From the NCBI GenBank assembly GCA_002373755.1, contig DFJU01000096.1:1-20307 (forward strand): a DNA stretch of 20,307 nt. Reading direction: 5' to 3'. Below are positions 1 to 5,201 of this stretch, piece by piece; position 1 is the first letter of the stretch, and the number at the start of each line of letters is the position of its first letter. The translations under genes and the position numbers were made by a program. Source of the stretch: Bacteroidales bacterium UBA3663. GTDB lineage: Bacteria; Bacteroidota; Bacteroidia; Bacteroidales; UBA3663. A model generated the notes under the pieces. The model was not told the DNA's origin. It saw nothing but the letters and a program-made list of their open reading frames with translations, and did no database searches.

Positions 1-16
1 TCAAACTCTTCGTTGT
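1..16 (-). rRNA. rrs: 16S ribosomal RNA, 5' end only (partial)
   Basis: The reverse complement of the first 16 bases ends in GAAGAGTTTGA, the universally conserved 5' end of bacterial 16S rRNA that continues as TCCTGGCTCAG. The remainder lies off the left edge. The mature 5' end is placed by analogy with E. coli, where five bases precede GAAGAGTTTGA, so it could be off by a few bases. The upstream leader and promoter on the same strand support a complete rrn operon reading leftward out of the window. Confidence 0.88.
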
Positions 17-189
17 AAATATCGTCTATCACCCTTTCGGGTAGATAATTCTGTTTGAATTGACCAGGTTATTTTGCTTGCACTGCTATGTTTCCATAGC
101 ACCTATTGTCTAAAGTTCCACTCTTTCAAAGATCTTTTACTAACCTCGGATTTGGCTCATGAGAACCGTCATCTCTCGTTTAGCGGGTG
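17..189 (-). other. rRNA operon leader (pre-16S) with hairpins and boxA-like element
   Basis: This is the untranslated leader between the putative rrn promoter and 16S. It holds a perfect 6-bp hairpin with a 4-base loop at 85-100, and a 4-bp GAAA-type hairpin at 31-42 that extends through a bulged base. On the minus strand 124-138 reads AAAAGATCTTTGAAA, which resembles the GTTCTTTGAAA-like elements I associate with Bacteroidetes rRNA leaders and spacers and could be a boxA-type antitermination site. The boxA reading is inference; the hairpins are seen directly. Confidence 0.6.
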
Positions 190-221
190 CAAAGATAGCC
201 GTTTACTAAAACCGCTCCAAA
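190..221 (-). promoter_or_regulatory. Promoter of the 16S rRNA operon
   Basis: On the minus strand a -33 TTTG (221-218) is followed after 20 bases by the -7 element TATCTTTG (197-190). This matches the Bacteroidetes primary-sigma consensus TTTG-N19/20-TAnnTTTG. Transcription would start near 183. Two further TTCAAAA tracts at 241-258 could serve a second upstream rrn promoter, but I see no good -7 element for them. Confidence 0.78.
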
Positions 222-279
222 TATTCTGACGAGAATTTTATTCAAAACGGTTCAAAAGGCACATTTTTGCTACTTTTCC

Positions 280-310
280 TTTGCAGTTTTGGCGAAATTG
301 CGTAAATTTG
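280..310 (+). promoter_or_regulatory. Promoter of the thioesterase-dprA operon
   Basis: TTTG (280-283), 19 bases, then TAAATTTG (303-310): a full match to the Bacteroidetes promoter. The expected start site is near 317, giving a leader of about 16 bases before the ATG at 333. It is divergent from the rRNA promoter, with about 60 bases between the two. Confidence 0.8.
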
Positions 311-332
311 CGGCAGAAAAAAGCCCAAAAAC

Positions 333-743
333 ATGAAAGAATTTATCTTCAAATGCGAGATGAAAACTCGCGATTATGAGTGCGACGTGCAAGGAGTTGT
401 CAACAATGCGAACTATCAGCACTACTTGGAAGTGACAAGACACGAGTTCATCCAAAGCGTCGGCGAGAGTTTCGACAACTGGCACAGACGGGGAATCGAC
501 GTGATGGTGTCGAAAATAATCATCAACTACAAGGCTTCATTGCACGGCGGCGAAGAGTTCATCTCATATTTAAATATAAAGAGAGCTGGCGTAAGATACG
601 TCTTCGAACAGGAAATACATCGGAAAAGTGACGACAAACTCTGCATCACCGCCGAAGTGCATTGCGTCTGTGTGGTTGATGGCGTACTGACGCGCGGCGA
701 CGAAATTGCAGGCGCATTCGAAAAATATCTGAACGTACAATAA
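333..743 (+). CDS. Acyl-CoA thioesterase, 4-hydroxybenzoyl-CoA thioesterase (YbgC-like) family
   Basis: This 136-residue protein has the length and signature of a single hot-dog-fold thioesterase. The N-terminal stretch, with D18, then GVV at 21-23, NNANY (24-28) and HYLE shortly after, matches the family pattern D-x-x-G-V-V-x-x-x-x-Y; the aspartate is the expected catalytic residue. These enzymes hydrolyse acyl-CoA or acyl-carrier thioesters in the cytosol and act as oligomers; the substrate here cannot be read from sequence. The start is set by a strong promoter 23 bases upstream and by the motif lying close to the N-terminus. The stop is two bases before the dprA start, so the two genes form an operon. 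Family is confident; biological role is not. Confidence 0.88.
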   Translation: MKEFIFKCEMKTRDYECDVQGVVNNANYQHYLEVTRHEFIQSVGESFDNWHRRGIDVMVSKIIINYKASLHGGEEFISYLNIKRAGVRYVFEQEIHRKSDDKLCITAEVHCVCVVDGVLTRGDEIAGAFEKYLNVQ

Positions 744-745
744 AA

Positions 746-1870
746 ATGAACGAGGAAATCAAATACATCATTGCACTGACCAGAATGCGCGGCATTGGTT
801 CAATACGCGCACGGTTACTCATCGACACATTCGGCTCGGCAAAGAATGTGTTCGATGCAGATGCAAAGTTGTTGCAGAAAATACCTCACGTAGGACAAAA
901 GCTTTTGGAACAAAGAAGCGACCCGACGATATTTGAACGAGCTGAGAAAGAGGTCGCCTTTATCCAAAAGAATCATATTCAACCACTTATATACGGTGGA
1001 GAAGGTTATCCGAAAAGGCTTTTGGACTGTCCTGACGCACCTGCGTTGCTCTTCCATCTCGGCAAGACAGACCTTGGCAGCACCCACATTTTGAGCATTG
1101 TCGGAACCCGCAACTGTTCACAATACGGCCGCGACATGGTCAAACAATTGGTCAGCGAGCTCAAGGCAACCATTCCCAACATTCTAATCGTCAGCGGATT
1201 AGCATTAGGCATCGACATTTCAGCACATCGGGCAGCTTTGGAAAACGACATTACCACACTTGGAGTTGTCGCTCATGGCCTCGACCGTATCTATCCGGCC
1301 GCACACCGCAACGTCGCATCTGAAATGATTGGACAAGGCGGCGGACTCTTGACCGAATATTGCACAGGCACAGAACCCGAACGCGGAAATTTTCTGGCAC
1401 GGAACAGAATCATCGCAGGTATGGCCGATGCAATCCTTGTGGCAGAAAGCCGCGACAAGGGAGGCTCGCTCACCACGGCATCAATCGCATTGGACTATGG
1501 CCGCGACGTCTTCGCATTCCCCGGACGTGCCACGGACGAAAAAAGCCAAGGCTGCAACCGACTCATCCGCACCAACAGAGCTGGGCTGATTACGTGTGCC
1601 GACGACTTGCTGGAGGCTATGAATTGGGGCAATCATGGCAAAAACAAGAAAAAGGCAGTGCAACAAAGCATCAATTTCGAGGAGGAAAACCTCTCCCCTA
1701 TCGGCCGACAAATCATGGATCTGCTGCAGGAGCGCGGCGACTTACGACTTTCACAGCTCACCGATGCATTGCCGGATGTTGACCGCGCCGTAATGCTCGA
1801 AGAATTGCTTGATTTGGAGATGGACGACAAGATTCGTGCCTGCCCCGGAGGACTTTACCAAAGAAAATGA
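746..1870 (+). CDS. dprA: DNA-processing protein DprA (Smf)
   Basis: A 374-residue DprA, which binds incoming single-stranded DNA and loads RecA during natural transformation and related recombination. The N-terminus carries a helix-hairpin-helix-like region (RMRGIGSIRARLL, about residues 13-25). The Rossmann core follows, with IVGTRNCSQYG (about 118-128), SGLALGID (about 150-157), a glycine-rich GGGLLTEY stretch, FLARNRIIAG, and SRDKGGSL leading to FAFPG near residue 260. The C-terminal 60-70 residues look like the winged-helix domain seen in many DprA proteins. It is co-transcribed with the thioesterase and followed immediately by a strong terminator. Bacteroidetes commonly carry dprA without being known to be competent, so a housekeeping recombination role is possible. 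Confidence 0.95.
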   Translation: MNEEIKYIIALTRMRGIGSIRARLLIDTFGSAKNVFDADAKLLQKIPHVGQKLLEQRSDPTIFERAEKEVAFIQKNHIQPLIYGGEGYPKRLLDCPDAPALLFHLGKTDLGSTHILSIVGTRNCSQYGRDMVKQLVSELKATIPNILIVSGLALGIDISAHRAALENDITTLGVVAHGLDRIYPAAHRNVASEMIGQGGGLLTEYCTGTEPERGNFLARNRIIAGMADAILVAESRDKGGSLTTASIALDYGRDVFAFPGRATDEKSQGCNRLIRTNRAGLITCADDLLEAMNWGNHGKNKKKAVQQSINFEEENLSPIGRQIMDLLQERGDLRLSQLTDALPDVDRAVMLEELLDLEMDDKIRACPGGLYQRK

Positions 1871-1879
1871 CCATCAATT

Positions 1880-1914
1880 AAACGCATACGCCAAATGACG
1901 TATGCGTTTTTTTT
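1880..1914 (+). terminator. Intrinsic terminator of the dprA operon
   Basis: A perfect 11-bp stem (1880-1890 with 1899-1909) has an 8-base loop and runs into a stretch of eight T residues (1907-1914). It starts 10 bases after the dprA stop codon. Confidence 0.92.
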
Positions 1915-1938
1915 AGCATCTGAAGAATTTCTAAGGAA

Positions 1939-2055
1939 TCAATTACTTTCGTACAGGTCCCAATCGCTGCGGCGACGGGCTGCATCCATTTCGTCAGCCG
2001 TGCCAACAGAAAAATAGCACCTCTCGTCAAATCAAAGACCATTAGTGCGTATCAT
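1939..2055 (-). pseudogene. Possible remnant of a small gene, interrupted by an in-frame stop
   Basis: On the minus strand an ATG (2055-2053) opens a 39-codon frame ending at TGA (1941-1939), with one internal TGA at codon 8. The part after the internal stop is charged and protein-like (FDERCYFSVG, then DEMDAARRR and SDWDLYES), unlike random translation of this DNA. It could be the decayed C-terminus of a small protein, or chance. I do not recognise it. A competing frame starting at the ATG near 2042 is also open, but its composition is less convincing. Confidence 0.25.
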
Positions 2056-2092
2056 TCCATGAGACCACCGTCAAGCCATGGTTGGCCAATTA

Positions 2093-2467
2093 TCAAACAT
2101 GGAGGCTTTCTTTTTCCGTTAAATATTGCGAGAAATACAACAAAAAGCCACCCACGAAATAAGCCAAAACATCATATACATCCGAAGTTCCTCGATATAA
2201 CATACATGGAGATAGCCATTCAAAGACAAGACTGAAGATTATTCCCAAGAGCACTATTTCATGAAAATGAACATATTTACGTCGTGAATAGCCTAACTTA
2301 ATCGGAACATTTATCAAAATAGGAACTACGACCGGCAAAGCAAGAAAATCCCCCAAATAAAATCGACAAAATGTACCTTCATATTCAGGAATAAACCTTG
2401 AAAAATAGAAATGAATGGAGTAAAATAAAGAAGCCAATAAAAATTGAATTATGCAACACATTTTCAT
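2093..2467 (-). CDS. Small four-helix integral membrane protein, unknown function
   Basis: With the start at 2467 the product is 124 residues. A longer frame begins at 2527 but overlaps the preceding gene by about 58 bases. ATG codons at 2467 and 2461 directly follow that gene's stop (2472-2470), and an AGGA lies just upstream of the second one. Four hydrophobic segments are visible: the N-terminal CIIQFLLASLF region, FLALPVVVPILI, IVLLGIIFSLVFEWL, and VLAYFVGGFLLYF. The layout of RFYLGDFLALPVV, then FEWLSP and DVYDVLAYFVGG, resembles small Bacteroidetes membrane proteins often labelled 'magnesium citrate secondary transporter', a name I consider weakly founded. The gene is AT-rich and apparently co-transcribed with the SAM-domain gene, so the two products may act together at the membrane. 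Confidence 0.7.
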   Translation of the reverse strand: MKMCCIIQFLLASLFYSIHFYFSRFIPEYEGTFCRFYLGDFLALPVVVPILINVPIKLGYSRRKYVHFHEIVLLGIIFSLVFEWLSPCMLYRGTSDVYDVLAYFVGGFLLYFSQYLTEKESLHV

Positions 2468-2469
2468 CC

Positions 2470-2838
2470 TTAAAGCATACAAATAACAATAATAACCAAA
2501 ATAATAATCAACAAATTCACAATACATCCATTCTCCGATTTGACAACAATTGTCGGTTGTGAATCTGTTTTTGGAGAATACTTCATTAGCAAATAATTAA
2601 TTGCACACATTATTTTCCTTCTATCGCCTACTTTCTCAATTCCAATTTCTTTCAAATTGGTTTCTGTCAACGAAATAAGCACTTCCACTGAAGAAATTCC
2701 ATTCTTTCTGAATATTTCTTCAAATTCAAGCAAATCCAAATCCACAATCCTTTGATGGAAAGTATCTACTTCTTTTCGTTTCAAAGAATCAACAAGTTTT
2801 CTAAAAAAAACTTTAACTTTTTTATAAGTAACAAACAT
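2470..2838 (-). CDS. Tail-anchored SAM (sterile alpha motif) domain protein
   Basis: This 122-residue protein has a basic N-terminus (residues 1-25), a SAM-like helical bundle at about 30-85, a polar linker, and a very hydrophobic segment at about 106-122 that ends the protein. The SAM assignment rests on FEEIFRKNGISS, LISLTETNLKEIGI and VGDRRKIMCAINYL, matching the pattern L..F...I....L..L.E.dL.elGi...G.R.kIl.aI..L. SAM domains mediate homo- and hetero-oligomerisation and are common in eukaryotes but sparse in bacteria. The terminal hydrophobic segment suggests a tail-anchored membrane protein with the SAM domain in the cytosol. No enzymatic domain is present. The DNA is much more AT-rich than the genes on either side, consistent with horizontal acquisition. 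Its stop lies two bases before the start of the membrane-protein gene. Confidence 0.75.
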   Translation of the reverse strand: MFVTYKKVKVFFRKLVDSLKRKEVDTFHQRIVDLDLLEFEEIFRKNGISSVEVLISLTETNLKEIGIEKVGDRRKIMCAINYLLMKYSPKTDSQPTIVVKSENGCIVNLLIIILVIIVICML

Positions 2839-2872
2839 AAAGTAATATTTTTAGCGGTTTATTGATACACAC

Positions 2873-3166
2873 AAAAAAAGACGGGAGCCCCACTTTCGTT
2901 GCTTACCCGTTCCTTGGCTTCTCGCATTGCCTGTTTTGAGATAAGCAACGACTGAAGCCCACATCTGTGAGATATACAAACGACACAATCCACTGTCCCC
3001 AAAAGACATTGAAATAGGTGCAGTATATACATCACCGTGGACGCCTTGCTCGTTGCATTATCTTCCAAAACTTAAATTTTGCGAGAACTTAGGAACGAAG
3101 ATAACGACGTCTGTAGCGTCTTTTCAATAAAGTCAATGAGTTGCTCCACCATTGTGGCTCGAATTG
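2873..3166 (-). ncRNA. Candidate structured RNA or attenuator leader ending in a terminator
   Basis: A promoter-like element at 3173-3180 should start transcription near 3166. Reading leftward there is no convincing long gene. A two-part hairpin is visible: GGCTTC (2959-2954) pairs with GAAGCC (2921-2916), and CGTTGC inside it pairs with GCAATG. A terminator follows: ACGGG (2910-2906) with CCCGT (2885-2881), then C and seven T (2879-2873). An alternative 10-bp pairing, TCGTTGCTTA (2951-2942) with TAAGCAACGA (2905-2896), would break the first hairpin and occupy the terminator loop. It could be an independent RNA of about 290 nt or a leader controlling the SAM gene 35 bases further on. I matched it to no known RNA family: it lacks the RNase P, SRP and tmRNA signatures I looked for. 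Confidence 0.45.
3087..3161 (-). CDS. Possible 25-26-residue leader peptide inside the structured RNA
   Basis: Near the 5' end of the putative transcript an ATG at about 3161 opens a short frame beginning MVEQLIDFIEKTLQTSL and ending SSRKI before a TAA near 3085. The N-terminal part is a plausible amphipathic helix. It may be a leader peptide, a real microprotein, or chance; there is no Shine-Dalgarno sequence. End positions are accurate to a few bases. Confidence 0.2.
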
Positions 3167-3172
3167 ACGGCA

Positions 3173-3180
3173 CAAAGATA
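3173..3180 (-). promoter_or_regulatory. Promoter -7 element for the structured RNA / SAM-gene leader
   Basis: On the minus strand this is TATCTTTG, identical to the -7 element at the rRNA and rubrerythrin promoters. No perfect TTTG lies at the right distance upstream, so the -33 part is weak. Confidence 0.55.
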
Positions 3181-3250
3181 GACAACTATCGGCAAACATC
3201 GAACAAGGAGCGCATAAAATTTCCTCGAAACGATGCAAGCGCGCGCAAAA

Positions 3251-3278
3251 AAAACCGATAGCGCATTTGCGCTATCGG
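3251..3278 (-). terminator. Terminator of the rubrerythrin-rubredoxin operon
   Basis: A perfect 11-bp stem (3255-3265 with 3268-3278) has a 2-base loop. On the minus strand it is followed by eight T residues. It lies about 24 bases beyond the rubredoxin stop. Confidence 0.9.
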
Positions 3279-3301
3279 CGAAATCAGTTTAACTATTCGA
3301 T

Positions 3302-3463
3302 TCAATCGACCTCCGAGAACTGGTCTTTCCCGACGCCGCACAGCGGACATTCGAAATCTTCTGGAAGGTCTTCAAACGGAGTGCCTGGAGCAATTCCGCC
3401 CTCCGGATAGCCCTCAGCTGGATCGTATTCCCAGCCACAGGCATCGCAAACATACTTTTTCAT
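3302..3463 (-). CDS. Rubredoxin
   Basis: A 53-residue electron carrier with one iron bound by four cysteines, in two knuckles: C6-x2-C9 ([11 protein letters not shown]) and C39-x2-C42 ([13 protein letters not shown]). The glycine/proline-rich centre ([17 protein letters not shown]) and the full length match classical rubredoxins end to end. It lies 28 bases after the rubrerythrin gene on the same strand, before a strong terminator, so it most likely supplies electrons to that rubrerythrin in the cytosol during peroxide or oxygen detoxification. Confidence 0.95.
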   Translation of the reverse strand: MKKYVCDACGWEYDPAEGYPEGGIAPGTPFEDLPEDFECPLCGVGKDQFSEVD

Positions 3464-3491
3464 AGCATTCGGGGTTTTAAATTATTCAGAT

Positions 3492-4058
3492 TCACTTGTT
3501 GAAATAGCGGTTGTAGAGACCCTCGAAGCCCTTGCCATGACGAGCCTCATCTTTTGCCATTTCGTGAACAGTGTCGTGGATGGCATCGAGGTTGAGCTTC
3601 TTTGCCATCTTGGCAATGTCGAGTTTTGCCTCGCAAGCGCCCTCTTCGGCCTCCATGCGCTTCTTCAGGTTGGTCTTTGTGTCCCAAACGACCTCGCCGA
3701 GCAGTTCGGCGAACTTGGCAGCGTGCTCAGCCTCCTCGAACGCATAGCGCTTGAATGCCTCTGCAACTTCCGGATAGCCCTCGCGATCGGCCTGACGGCT
3801 CATTGCCAGATACATTCCGACCTCCGAGCACTCACCGTTGAAGTGGTCGTGCAGACCCTGCAGGACGAATGCGCCCTCCTCGCCGGCTGGAATATCCTTG
3901 GCGACACCCAGCTCATGCTCGCAAACGGGGTTGATTCCGGCCGACTCGACCTTCTCCTTGAACTTCGATGCAGGCACCTTGCACTGAGGGCATCTTTCTG
4001 GGGGTTCTGGACCTTCGTAAACATAACCGCAGACGGTGCAAATCCATTTCTTTTTCAT
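3492..4058 (-). CDS. Reverse rubrerythrin (N-terminal rubredoxin domain)
   Basis: A 188-residue di-iron peroxidase that reduces hydrogen peroxide in anaerobes. The domain order is reversed relative to classical rubrerythrin: the rubredoxin-like knuckles come first (C7-x2-C10 and C23-x2-C26). The ferritin-like four-helix bundle follows from about residue 60. Probable iron ligands are in [11 protein letters not shown] (E76/E79), [10 protein letters not shown] (E109 and H112), near E143, and in [14 protein letters not shown] (E171 and H174). This architecture is known from oxygen-induced reverse rubrerythrins of anaerobes such as clostridia. It is transcribed from its own strong promoter and followed by rubredoxin, its likely electron donor. 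The start is the only ATG that gives an intact first cysteine knuckle at the usual distance. Confidence 0.95.
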   Translation of the reverse strand: MKKKWICTVCGYVYEGPEPPERCPQCKVPASKFKEKVESAGINPVCEHELGVAKDIPAGEEGAFVLQGLHDHFNGECSEVGMYLAMSRQADREGYPEVAEAFKRYAFEEAEHAAKFAELLGEVVWDTKTNLKKRMEAEEGACEAKLDIAKMAKKLNLDAIHDTVHEMAKDEARHGKGFEGLYNRYFNK

Positions 4059-4178
4059 AATACTTTAAATTTAATAGTTGGTTAATAAAAATATGGTAAA
4101 ACACGTTTTTTGGTTTTCATCTCATTTCTCCTGGTGTCAGTTCGCTTTGATGAACGGTTCCCTTAAAAGTGTCGGCGG

Positions 4179-4210
4179 CAAAGATAAGAAGATTTATGTC
4201 CGATGCCAAA
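4179..4210 (-). promoter_or_regulatory. Promoter of the rubrerythrin-rubredoxin operon
   Basis: On the minus strand TTTG (4210-4207), 20 bases, then TATCTTTG (4186-4179): a full consensus match. The predicted 5' leader is about 110 bases, long enough to hold a regulatory element, though I see no strong structure in it. Confidence 0.82.
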
Positions 4211-4456
4211 TTTTTGCATGCCATTCAGAATATGTTGTGCAACACATCGAAATTGCCACCTTGAATATGCAATAAGACAGTCGGTTACGGCATGAGCAGG
4301 CTGTAAAAGTCGCGTAGCACGGCCATCAATTGCCAATTTGCGGGCGATGGAACGGTCGGCAACGGCATCGGACATGAAACAGACGAAAAAACGCCCGCGA
4401 GCCGGAAGCCTGAGGACGTTTTTACTTATTTCGGATGGCCGATATCAGCCTGAAAA
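4211..4456. other. Intergenic stretch with one CGCGTAGC copy; no gene seen
   Basis: Together with the rubrerythrin leader (4059-4178) this makes about 400 bases without a gene. It holds one CGCGTAGC octamer at 4311-4318, in the context AAAAGT-CGCGTAGC, and the rdgB terminator. A 70-codon open frame on the minus strand (4163-4375) has no family resemblance and runs through the rubrerythrin promoter, so I do not call it. Confidence 0.6.
4387..4423 (-). terminator. Terminator of rdgB
   Basis: A 10-bp stem with one G·T-type mismatch (4387-4396 with 4414-4423) has A-tracts on its left arm and T-tracts on its right. It can end transcription in both directions, and lies about 34 bases past the rdgB stop on the minus strand. 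Confidence 0.7.
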
Positions 4457-5065
4457 TCAATGAGAAGTCAAGAAATTTACCAACTGGCGGACAGCCTTGC
4501 CACGATGGCTGATGGCGTTCTTGTCTTCCATCGCCATTTCGGCAAAAGTTACGGTGTGGCCTTCCGGCATGAAGACGGGATCGTAGCCGAAACCCTTGTT
4601 GCCGATAGGTTTACGAGTGATTTCGCCGCGACAGATGCCTTCAAACTCCTCCTTGAAGCCGTCCATGAGCAGCACGATTACGGTGCGGAACTGTGCCTGA
4701 CGCTCCTTGACGTGCTCCATGTTGCGCAACAGCTTTTCCGTGTTGGCCTCGTTGTTGTGGTCGAAGCCCTCTTCACTCGCGTAGCGCGCCGAACGTACGC
4801 CCGGCTCCATGCCAAGCGCGCGCACCTCAAGGCCACTGTCGTCGGCAAAGCAGTCGATGTTGTAGTGCACCTTGACGTATTCGGCCTTGCGCAGTGCATT
4901 GTCGGCAAAAGTCAATCCATTTTCTGGGATATCAACATCGCAGCCGATGTCGGATAAAGATAAGATTTCGTAGCGTGATGCCACCTCGGGGCCGGCCTCT
5001 TCAAGCATGGCGCGAACCTCTTCAAGCTTATGACTGTTATTAGTGGCGAAAACCAGTTTTTTCAT
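4457..5065 (-). CDS. rdgB: Non-canonical purine NTP pyrophosphatase (RdgB/HAM1 family)
   Basis: A 202-residue house-cleaning enzyme that hydrolyses ITP, dITP and XTP to monophosphates and keeps deaminated purines out of nucleic acids. The motifs are complete: FATNNSHKLEE at the N-terminus, FADDSGLEV (the acidic metal/catalytic pair), PGVRSARYA, GNKGFGYDPVF and SHRGKA near the C-terminus. An upstream in-frame ATG at 5101 would add 12 residues but lies within the promoter -7 element, so I take the ATG at 5065, which starts MKKLVFATNN as in other family members. It is a single-gene unit with its own promoter, divergent from the helicase-nuclease gene. Confidence 0.95.
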   Translation of the reverse strand: MKKLVFATNNSHKLEEVRAMLEEAGPEVASRYEILSLSDIGCDVDIPENGLTFADNALRKAEYVKVHYNIDCFADDSGLEVRALGMEPGVRSARYASEEGFDHNNEANTEKLLRNMEHVKERQAQFRTVIVLLMDGFKEEFEGICRGEITRKPIGNKGFGYDPVFMPEGHTVTFAEMAMEDKNAISHRGKAVRQLVNFLTSH

Positions 5066-5098
5066 ACCTTTCTTTTCATCTTGTGTCAAATGCGGCCG

Positions 5099-5130
5099 CA
5101 AAGATATAGAAATTTTTTATCCGCAACAAC
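5099..5130 (-). promoter_or_regulatory. Promoter of rdgB
   Basis: On the minus strand the -7 element TATCTTTG (5106-5099) is preceded after 20 bases by GTTG (5130-5127), a near match to TTTG. The predicted leader is about 27 bases. Confidence 0.7.
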
Positions 5131-5189
5131 TTTTGCCTTTTTTTTCGCCGAAATAAGAAAACGGCCAACATTTTTCGCCCGAAACGCGC

Positions 5190-5197
5190 TATCTTTG
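5190..5197 (+). promoter_or_regulatory. Promoter -7 element of the helicase-nuclease gene, four bases before the ATG
   Basis: TATCTTTG ends at 5197 and the start codon is at 5202. The expected transcription start therefore falls on or beside the ATG, which implies a leaderless or nearly leaderless mRNA. The -33 region is weak: no TTTG at 19-20 bases. Confidence 0.6.
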
Positions 5198-5201
5198 CGT
5201 C

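Noticed and set aside
2859..3068. 69-codon minus-strand frame ending SGAPVFFCVYQ
   Set aside because: Its last codons run through the terminator stem and T-run, and the region shows RNA-like pairing instead. A conserved small protein is not excluded, and that would weaken the RNA interpretation.
3079..3261. 60-codon plus-strand frame
   Set aside because: It has no start context, crosses a promoter element on the other strand, and has no resemblance to a known protein.
4163..4375. 70-codon minus-strand frame upstream of rubrerythrin
   Set aside because: It runs through the rubrerythrin promoter and has no family features.
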